A stretch of DNA of 64,000 bases from Halomonas litopenaei (lineage in GTDB: Bacteria; Pseudomonadota; Gammaproteobacteria; Pseudomonadales; Halomonadaceae): the NCBI RefSeq assembly GCF_017303055.1, contig NZ_JAEKJT010000004.1, forward strand, positions 124,001-188,000. Direction: 5' to 3'. Position 1 is the first letter of the stretch. Each line of letters starts with the position of its first letter. The notes under the pieces were generated by a model that saw only the letters and a program-made list of their open reading frames with translations, was not told the DNA's origin and searched no databases. Below, in pieces: positions 55,222 to 64,000 of the stretch. Made by a program: the position numbers and the translations under genes.

Positions 55222-55289
55222 GCTTTCCGGGTACCGGAAGCATGGAGTGATATGACGCGCCCCGGCGCTCTGGCCATGGGAGACTCCAC

Positions 55290-55490
55290 ATGAGCCGCGA
55301 TTCCCTTCTCGATGATGCCTATCTCGACCTGTCCGATCAGGACGCGGTCAACGACGAAGACTACTCACGCAGTCGATCCTCAAGCCGCAGTGATACCCTG
55401 CGCGCCAGGCGACGAGTCGAAGCCCTGCTGGAAGAACGCCGATTGCGCCAGGCCATCGACGATGACTGGGACTACGACGAGGAAGAATAG
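55290..55490 (+). CDS. Small acidic PA3496-family protein
   Basis: A 66-aa protein, strongly charged: an acidic N-terminal half (DDAYLDLSDQDAVNDEDY), a Ser/Arg hinge, a basic helix (RRRVEALLEERRLRQAI) and an acidic end (DDDWDYDEEE). The arrangement matches the small PA3496-type family (putative envelope integrity proteins) as I remember it. Its function is not established. The ATG has GGGAG 7 nt upstream, so it is very probably translated. Confidence 0.75.
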   Translation: MSRDSLLDDAYLDLSDQDAVNDEDYSRSRSSSRSDTLRARRRVEALLEERRLRQAIDDDWDYDEEE

Positions 55491-55786
55491 GGCAAGCCTC
55501 TGACGCGCAAGTTGCCAAACGAGCCACCGAGGCCATAGGGATGCCGATCGGGCTTGCGCGTACTGCTCTTGCGTCTCTCTCGGTGGGGCTTGCTTAAGCC
55601 CTTCCGCTGCCGGCAGGCGGTGAATCTTGGTTGGTGGCTGGCGTTCGCTGTGCTCCGGCTCTATCATCTGTGGCCAGCATTTTTTCCGCGAACCCAACTG
55701 AGGAAGCCGGACAACATGAGCGCTGACGACGTCCAGGTACGCCGACAGCCCTGCATGGCACCGCTTCCCAACTTTAGCGAGTTCCC
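55491..55786. other. 296-bp region upstream of ettA
   Basis: No gene recognised. It should contain the ettA promoter; no strong consensus pair was found by eye. Confidence 0.4.
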
Positions 55787-57448
<1,662 letters not shown>

Positions 57449-57474
57449 TCTGACAGGTTGTTGACCTGACACCT

Positions 57475-57503
57475 CGACGCCACCGGTAGCTCCGGTGGCG
57501 TCG
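57475..57503 (+). terminator. Intrinsic terminator of ettA
   Basis: Stem CGACGCCACCGG / CCGGTGGCGTCG (57475-57486 with 57492-57503), 5-nt loop, then CTGTTTGTG. It is 27 bp past the ettA stop. Confidence 0.85.
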
Positions 57504-57677
57504 CTGTTTGTGACCGGCTCACGGCCTCAGCAACGCCCCCTGCCTTGAGCGCTCACTCCCCCTGAGACAGATAGCGCTTGCCAGCTCACCCCTTCCGGCG
57601 CCATAAACGTCAGTGTAAATGCATCATTGCCTCGTCCTGACGCCGAGGTGATACCAAGGATCCGCCGGGACGCTTCC

Positions 57678-59030
57678 ATGTCATCTGTCAGTCTGAATCC
57701 GGTGCGCCTGTTGCGTGCCTTCTACACCAGCATCGCCTATCTGCCGACACTATCTGCCTTGATCTATGGCGCACTCGGCCTGCTGGCATTGATGCCGCCC
57801 ATCAGCGATACCTCCTTGCCCGACGTCATTCAGCGCTTGAGCCTGACCGCGCCAGGAAGTGCTCAGTCGCTGCTGGCTGCGCTGCTGGGGGGCATGATCT
57901 CGCTGATGGTGTTCAGTTTTTCGATGGTCATGTCCGTGCTCTCCCAGGCCGGCGGAAATTTCTCCCACAAGCTGGTCTTCGGCCTGGTGACGGAGCGCGC
58001 CAATCAGTGGGTGCTTGGCCACTATCTCGGCACCATCCTGTTCATCCTGATTCTGCTGATCGTCCCGGAGGTCGATGAAGGCGAGGCCGCCTGGCGATCA
58101 CTGGCTCTGTACCTGGCCTGCGCCATGGTCCTGCATTGCCTGGCACTGTTCGTCTACTTCATCCATAACGCCTCGCAGTCGATCCAGGTCGACGCGGTGA
58201 TCTCCGGCCTGCATGCCGCCACCCAGCGCAGCATGGAGCGCAAGCGTCAGACCGAAGCCTCAGACCCCTGGCGGTATCTGCCCGCCAGCGCCCCCGCTCA
58301 GGGGTCGTGGCATCCCCTCAGGGCCCAGATGACCGGCTACGTGCAGAACGCCAATCTCGAGCGCCTGGCAGCGCTGGCGGAGAGCATCGGTGGCACCCTG
58401 CACCTCGATTTTCGCTTTGGCGACTACGTGGTGGAAGGCACGCCGATCATGATTCTGGAATGCGACGATGCGCCCAACGAGGAGTGGTGCAGCGAGGTGC
58501 TTGCCACGCTGACCTACCTCGACGGCGAATCCATTGATGAGCACTTCGTGCACGGCATGACCCAGATGATGGAGGTCGCCATCAAGGCGCTGTCACCGGG
58601 TATCAATGACCCTGGGACCGCCAGGCTCTGCCTGCATAGGATGACGGATCTGCTATGCCGCTACATGTCCTGGCAACCCGCCAACACCTTGGTCGATGCC
58701 CAGGGCAGGCGCAGGGTCTGCTGGCCGGTGGAACGCTTCGATAGCCTGCTGCATCGCCTCTTCGTGCCCCTGCTGCACTACGGAGCAAACGACCAGAGCA
58801 TTCTCCTGGGGCTGCTCAAGTCATTGAAGTCGCTATCGCTGTTTGCAGAACCTCATCATCTCGAGACCCTGCAACTGATGACACAAAGAGTTGGCCAGGC
58901 GCTGGCTCATGACAGCGCCCACCGCATGGACCTGACGTTCGTTCTCGAGCGGCTGGATCAAGGGGCCCACCGCCTCGACATGGCCCCGGTTCGGGACCAG
59001 CTGACGGCGCGACTGCATGAGATTGCGTGA
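57678..59030 (+). CDS. DUF2254 membrane protein
   Basis: A 450-aa protein of the DUF2254 family, function unknown. Four hydrophobic helices lie in the first 160 residues (LPTLSALIYGALGLLALMPP, LLAALLGGMISLMVFSFSMV, LGHYLGTILFILILLIVP, LYLACAMVLHCLALFVYFIH). A soluble part follows, with the family-conserved GYVQNANLERLAALA and VAIKALSPGINDPGTARLCL segments. The ATG at 57678 has GGGA at 8 nt; an earlier frame start is unsupported. Confidence 0.87.
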   Translation: MSSVSLNPVRLLRAFYTSIAYLPTLSALIYGALGLLALMPPISDTSLPDVIQRLSLTAPGSAQSLLAALLGGMISLMVFSFSMVMSVLSQAGGNFSHKLVFGLVTERANQWVLGHYLGTILFILILLIVPEVDEGEAAWRSLALYLACAMVLHCLALFVYFIHNASQSIQVDAVISGLHAATQRSMERKRQTEASDPWRYLPASAPAQGSWHPLRAQMTGYVQNANLERLAALAESIGGTLHLDFRFGDYVVEGTPIMILECDDAPNEEWCSEVLATLTYLDGESIDEHFVHGMTQMMEVAIKALSPGINDPGTARLCLHRMTDLLCRYMSWQPANTLVDAQGRRRVCWPVERFDSLLHRLFVPLLHYGANDQSILLGLLKSLKSLSLFAEPHHLETLQLMTQRVGQALAHDSAHRMDLTFVLERLDQGAHRLDMAPVRDQLTARLHEIA

Positions 59031-59075
59031 GGCGAGGGCTGCCGGCCAGGGGCACTGTCCTGGCTAGCCTGCCTA

Positions 59076-59217
59076 GGGCTTCTACGAAAAGTGCCTGCGC
59101 TTGGTGATCCGGCGTTAAAAATCGCATCAAAATGCTCATTTACACCTCGTAAACTGCGCTTTCTCACCGATTTTTGCCTTGTCTAACCTTCGCTCGTCGA
59201 CTTTTCGGACAAAGCCT
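59076..59217. repeat. Structured intergenic element, candidate dispersed repeat
   Basis: Nested imperfect inverted repeats: outer AGGGCTTCTACGAAAAGT versus ACTTTTCGGACAAAGCCT near the ends, middle GGCGTTAAAAATCG (59111-59124) with CGATTTTTGCC (59168-59178), and inner TTTAC-ACCTC-GTAAA (59139-59153). The sequence pattern (AAATGCTCATTTAC...GTAAACTGCGC) recalls an intergenic repeat I have seen in Pseudomonas, Marinobacter and Halomonas sequence, but I cannot name its family. It lies between convergent genes. Confidence 0.6.
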
Positions 59218-59223
59218 ATCGAA

Positions 59224-60144
59224 TCAGTAGATCTTGGCCTCGCCCCTGGGCCTGGTCTTGAAACGTCGATGCATCCACAGATATTGCTCCGGGTGACGGC
59301 GAATCGCCTGTTCGATCACCTGATTGATCCGGGCCGCATCGGCAACTTCATCTCCGCTGGGAAAGTTATCCAGCGGTGGCAGGTATTCCAGACTGTAGGT
59401 CCGGTCGTCGGGATTGCGATGGAAGATCAGCGGCATCACCGGCGCCCCGGTCATCTTGGCGATCTTGGCGGTCAACTTGATCGACGCCGCCTCGACGCCA
59501 AAGAAGGGAGCAAACACGCTGGCATCGCGGCCGAAATCCTGATCAGGGCTGTACCAGACGTGGTGTCCCGTCTTGATCCGACGCACCACGCCACGCAAGT
59601 CATGGCGGTCGATGGCCGTACCAAAGATGCCGTTGCGCGCCCGGGTCATGAAGCGTTCGAATACCGGGTTGTCATGGGGACGGTAGACCACATCGGCGGG
59701 GAAAAACAGCGAGTGCAGGGCACCGCCAAGATCCAGCGTGGAAAAGTGAATGCCGATGATCAGCGCGCCCTTCCCCGCCTCCTCGACCCGAGCCATATGC
59801 TGCTGGCCCTTGAACGTCACGCGGTGGCGCAGGTGCTCGGGATCGCGACACCAGCCCGTCGCGGTCTCGAAGATGCCGATACCGTTGGCCATGAAGCTGT
59901 CCTTGACCAGGCGGGCCTGGGCCGCCTCGTCCAGCTCGGGAAAGCACAGACGAATATTGGTCTCGGTGATCTGGCGACGGCGCTTGGCAAAGCGCCAGGC
60001 GGCAAGCCCCGTCAGGCGCCCAAGCCCGAGCTTGACCCGCCAAGGCAGCCAGGCACTGACACGCATGCCGGCAATCGCCAGGTAAGTCGGCCAGTAGCGG
60101 GGCTGGGTCCAGTAGCGTGGCTTGGTCGATGTGTCCTCTGACAT
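59224..60144 (-). CDS. Lipid A biosynthesis (KDO)2-lipid IVA acyltransferase, LpxL/HtrB family
   Basis: Inner-membrane acyltransferase adding a secondary acyl chain to lipid A. It is 306 aa. Catalytic HX4D is HFSTLD in IIGIHFSTLDLGG. Other family marks are RRRQITETNIRLCFPEL, the VYRPHDNPVFERF acceptor segment, and WYSPDQDFG. The C-terminal HPEQYLWMHRRFKTRP is diagnostic of the LpxL/LpxM group. It cannot be sorted between LpxL and LpxM with certainty. GAGGGA lies just before the ATG. Confidence 0.92.
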   Translation of the reverse strand: MSEDTSTKPRYWTQPRYWPTYLAIAGMRVSAWLPWRVKLGLGRLTGLAAWRFAKRRRQITETNIRLCFPELDEAAQARLVKDSFMANGIGIFETATGWCRDPEHLRHRVTFKGQQHMARVEEAGKGALIIGIHFSTLDLGGALHSLFFPADVVYRPHDNPVFERFMTRARNGIFGTAIDRHDLRGVVRRIKTGHHVWYSPDQDFGRDASVFAPFFGVEAASIKLTAKIAKMTGAPVMPLIFHRNPDDRTYSLEYLPPLDNFPSGDEVADAARINQVIEQAIRRHPEQYLWMHRRFKTRPRGEAKIY

Positions 60145-60189
60145 GCGATCCCTCGTCGGTCGGTCCAGGCGACCAACGGAGGCAGGCCG

Positions 60190-61299
60190 TCAGTCGATAT
60201 GGCCGCCATTGTAACGCCTGGGCACCCTGGGCAGCACCCCGGTCAGCAAGGTATAGCTGATGGTATCGCAGTAGGTCGCGACCTCATCCACGGAGAGCAC
60301 AGTACCCGCCTGGCTGCGCCCCCACAGCACCACCTCGCTGCCGATATCGGCCTGAGGCATGTCGGTGAGGTCCACGGTCATCATGTCCATGGATACCTTG
60401 CCCGCCAGACGACAGCGTTGACCATCGACCAGCACAGGGGTGCCATCTACCGCGTGTCGGTCGTAGCCATCACCGTAGCCGCAGGCCACCACACCGATGC
60501 GAGTCGGCGCAGAAGTGACAAAGCGGCCGCCGTAGCCAACCGGTTCACCTGCGCCAAGTTCGCGCACCGCGATGATCTCGCTGCGCAGCGTCATGACCGG
60601 AGACAGCTGCTGGCTGGCGTCATTGGCCTGTTCGAGGGGATCGGAACCATACAGCATCACCCCCGGCCGGTTGATCGCCCCGTGGGCCTCGACGTGGGCC
60701 AGAATGCTGGGAGAGTTGGCCACGCACAGCGGAGCATCAAGCTGTTCCGCGAGCGCCATGATGATCTCTCGCTGCTGCGCGAAGTAGCGGTCGTCGCGAC
60801 TGTCGGCGGTGGCAAAGTGGCTCATCAGATGCAGGTCCCTCACCACTTCAGGTGCCGCCTTGAGCGCCTTCCACACGGCGGCGGCGCGGTCGGGAGAAAA
60901 GCCGAGCCGATGCATGCCGGAGTCCACCTTCAGCCAGGTCATGACCGGCCTGGCCGGCCGCCAGGCCCGCACCGCTTCGAGCTGCCAGTCACTGTGAATG
61001 GCCATACCCAGCTCCAGCGACTCCACCAGCGCCAGCTCATCGGCGCTGAAGATTCCCTCGAGCAGCACGATAGGCTCGCGAATACCGGCCTCACGCAGTG
61101 CCATGGCCTCCTCGATCGCCGCCACAGCGAACATCGGCGCCAGGCCCGCCAGCGCCTTGGCACAGGTCACCGCCCCGTGACCATAGGCATCCGCCTTGAG
61201 CACCGCCACACTCAGGCTGTCGGGAGCAAGCCCGGCCGCCAAACGGTAGTTATGACGCAAGGCGTCCAGGTCGATATGGGCGATGAGCGGGCGGGACAT
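60190..61299 (-). CDS. alr: Alanine racemase
   Basis: PLP enzyme making D-alanine for peptidoglycan, 369 aa. The PLP Lys is Lys35 in VAVLKADAYGHG. The second-base Tyr region is PVGYGGRFVT, and RPGVMLYGSDPL, CGYGDGYDRHA and VSMDMMTVDLTD are family motifs. GGAG lies 5 nt before the ATG. It is 45 bp upstream of the acyltransferase gene on the same strand, so the two may share a transcript. Confidence 0.96.
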   Translation of the reverse strand: MSRPLIAHIDLDALRHNYRLAAGLAPDSLSVAVLKADAYGHGAVTCAKALAGLAPMFAVAAIEEAMALREAGIREPIVLLEGIFSADELALVESLELGMAIHSDWQLEAVRAWRPARPVMTWLKVDSGMHRLGFSPDRAAAVWKALKAAPEVVRDLHLMSHFATADSRDDRYFAQQREIIMALAEQLDAPLCVANSPSILAHVEAHGAINRPGVMLYGSDPLEQANDASQQLSPVMTLRSEIIAVRELGAGEPVGYGGRFVTSAPTRIGVVACGYGDGYDRHAVDGTPVLVDGQRCRLAGKVSMDMMTVDLTDMPQADIGSEVVLWGRSQAGTVLSVDEVATYCDTISYTLLTGVLPRVPRRYNGGHID

Positions 61300-61444
61300 G
61301 GGGGCTCCGATGACAGGATTCAGGGATGGTTCGCCACCACATTATGCTCGATACTCGGAGCCATTTCATGGCATTAAACGCCATTAAATCCTGTGTACCT
61401 AGCTGTTCTTTCTCAACAAATAGAGCTCTTTAGAAAAATCCCAT

Positions 61445-61492
61445 AAAAAACGCCGGGAGTGCATCTGGAGTGATCCAGAGCAGCGCCCGGCG
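61445..61492 (-). terminator. Intrinsic terminator downstream of rpoS
   Basis: Outer stem CGCCGGG / CCCGGCG (61451-61457 with 61486-61492) and inner stem TCTGGA / TCCAGA (61464-61469 with 61474-61479), followed on the minus strand by six T. It lies about 100 bp past the rpoS stop. Confidence 0.88.
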
Positions 61493-61590
61493 CTTGAACA
61501 AGTCGGTTGATGTTTCCACGCCGCACTGGCGTTCACTGAGCGATCTCTTCGCTCAACCGCCGTCCATCCGGCGGCGTCAAGCGACTCGGC

Positions 61591-62592
61591 TTACTCGAAG
61601 ATGGCGTCCAGGGACAGGCCCTGCTTGTCGAGCATGCGACGCAGCTTCTTGAGTGCCTCGACCTGAATCTGGCGCACTCGCTCCCGGGTCAGGCCAATCT
61701 CTTCACCGACCTGCTCCAGGGTTGCCGCCTCGTGCCCGCGCAGGCCAAAGCGACGTACCACGACCTCGCACTGTTTCTCGGTCAGCTCGGCCAGCCAATG
61801 ATCGACGTGGGCCTTGACGTCGCCATCCACCAGCGTCGACTCGGGCCCCTGATCGTTGTCATCGGTCAGGGTCTCGATCAAGGGCTTGTCGCTCTCGCCG
61901 CCCATCGGGTAGTCGACCGAGGATACGCGCTCGTTAAGCCCCATCATCTTCTTGACCGTATCCACCGGCTTGTCCAGATGCTCGGCGATCTCTTCGGCGG
62001 TCGCCTCGTGATCCAGCTTCTGGGTCAGCTCACGGGCCGCGCGCAGGTAGATATTGAGTTCCTTGACCACGTGGATGGGCAAGCGAATCGTGCGGGTCTG
62101 GTTCATCAGTGCCCGCTCGATGGTCTGGCGAATCCACCAGGTGGCATAGGTCGAGAAACGGAAGCCACGCTCGGGGTCAAACTTTTCGACAGCGCGAATC
62201 AGGCCGAGGTTGCCCTCTTCGATCAGGTCGAGCAGCGTCAGCCCACGGTTGAGGTAGCGGCGCGCGATCTTGACGACCAGGCGCAGGTTGGACTCGATCA
62301 TGCGAGCCCGTCCCTGGGGGTCTCCCTTGCGCGCCAATCGCCCGAAATAGACCTCTTCTTCGGGCGTCAGCAGCGGGGAGAACCCGATCTCGTTCAGATA
62401 GATCTGGGTGGCATCCAGGCTCTGGCGCGCGTAGCGATCCTCACGGCCCAGAGCCTTCTCGAAGGCCTCGGAATCGTCATCGGCGTCCTCGATGTCATCG
62501 GCCTCGTCTGTCACATCCTCGACAGCGTCATCATCGGCCTCGTCTACGGTATCGAGGTTCACATCCTGAAGGTCCCGTTCAAGCATGCTCAT
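61591..62592 (-). CDS. rpoS: RNA polymerase sigma factor RpoS
   Basis: General stress/stationary-phase sigma factor, 333 aa. The start is highly acidic ([20 protein letters not shown]). Region 1.2 is [19 protein letters not shown], region 2 [20 protein letters not shown] and [19 protein letters not shown], and region 2.4 [17 protein letters not shown]. Region 4.2 is [20 protein letters not shown] use the ATG at 62592 (MSMLERDL); an ATG two codons later is equally plausible. It is directly downstream of nlpD, whose coding region carries rpoS promoters in relatives. Rsd in this window would favour its use. Confidence 0.97.
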   Translation of the reverse strand: MSMLERDLQDVNLDTVDEADDDAVEDVTDEADDIEDADDDSEAFEKALGREDRYARQSLDATQIYLNEIGFSPLLTPEEEVYFGRLARKGDPQGRARMIESNLRLVVKIARRYLNRGLTLLDLIEEGNLGLIRAVEKFDPERGFRFSTYATWWIRQTIERALMNQTRTIRLPIHVVKELNIYLRAARELTQKLDHEATAEEIAEHLDKPVDTVKKMMGLNERVSSVDYPMGGESDKPLIETLTDDNDQGPESTLVDGDVKAHVDHWLAELTEKQCEVVVRRFGLRGHEAATLEQVGEEIGLTRERVRQIQVEALKKLRRMLDKQGLSLDAIFE

Positions 62593-62697
62593 CGTATAAC
62601 TACCCCGTGGTTGCGACCCGGCGTTGTCGTGAACCTCCACGATCAACGCCAAAGATTATTATTGTGTGACGCTCATCCGGGAGAAACGTGGAGTTTC

Positions 62698-63834
62698 TCA
62701 ACGGGAAGGAAGATATTTCGTCGGATCCTGTGGTTGGCCATCCTTGCGCACTTCAAAGTGCAGGCGAACATCCTCGGCGTCGCTGTCTCCCATCGTGGCG
62801 ATCACCTGACCGGCCTCGACGACGTCATTCTCGCTGACCTTCAGGCTGTCGTTATGGGCGTAAGCACTGAGATATTCGTCGTTGTGCTTGAGCAGGATGA
62901 GCTTTCCATAGCCCCTTACACCGCTGCCCGCGTAGACCACCTTGCCTGGACCCGCCGCTCTGACAGGTTGCCCCTTTTGACCGCCGATATCAATGCCAGC
63001 GGTGATGCTGGAACTTTCGCCAAATTGGCTGACCACCTGGCCATCGGCAGGCCACTGCCAGGGCACCTCGTCCACTGGCGTGTAGGTACGCGTGGTGCTG
63101 GCTGAAGCGCTACCGGAGCCGCTGCTGGACGCTTCCTCGGAGGCGGCTTGAGCAGTGCTGGAATCCGCTTCACTGGCCGAGCCAGATTGTGCAGATTCGC
63201 TATTTTCAGACATCTCACGCGCCTCTTCATCGGCGGCGGCCACCACCGACTCCTCGGCCTCGCGTCTGGCCCGCTCGGCCTGGTCACTGTCGCTCAGGCC
63301 TTCGGCTCCGGGGCTGTCATAGTCATAAACAGGGCCCGGGCTGCCAGCGCTGGCTCCCGCCACACCGGCAGCGCCCTGCACGGCCGCTGACGATACCTGC
63401 TCAGCGCCATTGCTGACCGTTTCCGTGCTGCCGTCCGGCAACAGCCATTCGAGATCTTCACCGGAGGGCTGGCTGGTCGGAGTGGATTGGCCCAATGGCG
63501 TGGCCACGGCGCCCTCGTTGGCGCTGGCGACAGCACCGGTGGCCGCCATGCCTCCTGCCTGGGAGCCATCGGCGGACAGGCGCAGCGTCTGGCCGACGTC
63601 GATCCGATAGGGCGGTGTGATGTTATTGAGACGTGCCAGCTCACGGAAATCCATGTCATGCCGCCAGGCGATACCGTAGAGCGTGTCGCCGGACTGCACG
63701 GTGTACTGGGCCGGCACCTGGGCCGCTCTGGCCGAGGACAGGTCCTGGACCTGAACCGGTTGACTGGCACCCTGCTGATTGGCACAGCCTGCCAGGGCCA
63801 AAGCCAGGCTGGAGATGACGAAAATCTTGTGCAT
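62698..63834 (-). CDS. nlpD: NlpD-type lipoprotein, murein hydrolase activator
   Basis: Outer-membrane lipoprotein that activates the amidase AmiC at division. Lipobox LALAGC gives lipidation at Cys17. LysM peptidoglycan-binding domain about 41-86 (YTVQSGDTLYGIAWRHD). A long Ser/Ala/Glu-rich linker follows, then a LytM/M23 domain (about 270-378: GIDIGGQKGQPVRAAGPGKV, GYGKLILLKHNDEYLSAYAH, RLHFEVRKDGQPQDP). The metal His before GIDIG is absent, as in E. coli NlpD, so it should be an activator, not an enzyme. 378 aa; precedes rpoS. Confidence 0.94.
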   Translation of the reverse strand: MHKIFVISSLALALAGCANQQGASQPVQVQDLSSARAAQVPAQYTVQSGDTLYGIAWRHDMDFRELARLNNITPPYRIDVGQTLRLSADGSQAGGMAATGAVASANEGAVATPLGQSTPTSQPSGEDLEWLLPDGSTETVSNGAEQVSSAAVQGAAGVAGASAGSPGPVYDYDSPGAEGLSDSDQAERARREAEESVVAAADEEAREMSENSESAQSGSASEADSSTAQAASEEASSSGSGSASASTTRTYTPVDEVPWQWPADGQVVSQFGESSSITAGIDIGGQKGQPVRAAGPGKVVYAGSGVRGYGKLILLKHNDEYLSAYAHNDSLKVSENDVVEAGQVIATMGDSDAEDVRLHFEVRKDGQPQDPTKYLPSR

Positions 63835-63862
63835 CGTGTGATGTCTCCTTGTCGGCAGTCCG

Positions 63863-64000
63863 CTAGTGGCGGCCGGCGATAGTGTCTTTGCGAGTGGCTG
63901 AGGTGTCTCCGACCCTGGCGACGATGATCACCAGCAGCATGCCGAAGATCGCCAGCGCGGTCACCCCCACCAACTGCGCGGAGTCTCCGGTAACCGCAGA
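63863..64000 (-). CDS. C-terminus of a membrane protein upstream of nlpD (partial)
   Basis: Only the last 45 codons are in the window, ending at TAG (63863-63865), 28 bp before the nlpD start. They encode one hydrophobic helix (LVGVTALAIFGMLLVIIVA) and a short charged tail (RVGDTSATRKDTIAGRH). It was found by reading the frame back from the stop. The family cannot be named from this piece. It is probably in the same transcription unit as nlpD. Confidence 0.6.
   Translation of the reverse strand, partial: SAVTGDSAQLVGVTALAIFGMLLVIIVARVGDTSATRKDTIAGRH

Noticed and set aside
62698..63834. NlpD as an active M23 peptidase
   Set aside because: The first metal-binding His is missing, as in E. coli NlpD; an activator role is the better reading.

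Overview
The window is ordinary chromosomal sequence from a GC-rich gammaproteobacterium. Gene content and gene order point to the Halomonadaceae (Halomonas-like). The evidence is a Halomonas-type porin, a glucosylglycerate compatible-solute module, Pseudomonas-like operon orders (rppH-ptsP...lgt-thyA-folA; nudE/yrfG-hslR-hslO-pckA; nrdR-ribD-ribB-ribH-nusB-thiL-pgpA; nlpD-rpoS), a Pseudomonas-type short LOV protein and acidic proteins. This placement is inferred from family resemblance, not from a database search. I found no tRNA, rRNA, insertion sequence, prophage, CRISPR array or clear pseudogene. Coding density is high and most genes lie on the minus strand.

Layout. 0-2.5 kb: N-terminus of a porin and a coiled-coil ProQ/FinO RNA chaperone. 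2.6-11 kb: folate/thymidylate genes (folA, thyA), lgt, a TauE-type permease, a membrane-anchored receiver protein that looks like a hybrid kinase without its kinase, an NRDE protein, ptsP and rppH. 11-16 kb: HAD phosphatase, mdh, rsd, dsbB, gshA. 16-30 kb: tex, exported msrB, pckA, hslO, hslR, yrfG, nudE, a Gfo/Idh/MocA oxidoreductase, ilvD and a Lon protease. 30-37 kb: DUF945 protein, pgpA, thiL, nusB, ribH, ribB fused to a degenerate ribA domain, ribD, nrdR. 37-42.5 kb: glucosylglycerate phosphorylase, a DsbG-like protein, and the synthase/phosphatase pair that makes glucosylglycerate. 42.7-47.5 kb: glyA, an unknown exported protein, polyphosphate:AMP phosphotransferase. 47.6-51.7 kb: the ybbP-ybbA ABC pair facing tesA. 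51.8-59 kb: EamA exporter, SelW-like protein, MFS transporter, short LOV photoreceptor, small PA3496-type protein, ettA, DUF2254 protein. 59-64 kb: LpxL-type acyltransferase, alr, rpoS, nlpD and the tail of an upstream membrane protein.

How the parts fit. Much of the window is stress and central housekeeping: redox (gshA, dsbB, msrB, hslO), general stress (rpoS, rsd, lon, hslR), osmoprotection (glucosylglycerate synthesis and phosphorolysis), and cofactor synthesis (riboflavin, thiamine, folate).

The least ordinary signals are: (1) a nested inverted repeat with one shared centre upstream of pckA, whose core resembles a HexR operator; (2) a membrane REC protein whose DHp-like helix has Lys where the phospho-His should be and which has no ATPase domain; (3) a ProQ protein with a long N-terminal coiled coil built of near-identical heptads; (4) a RibB whose RibA-like domain lacks every zinc and catalytic motif, in a rib cluster without ribE; (5) three short tandem repeats placed at or just after stop codons; (6) a structured intergenic element at about 59.1 kb that looks like a dispersed repeat.
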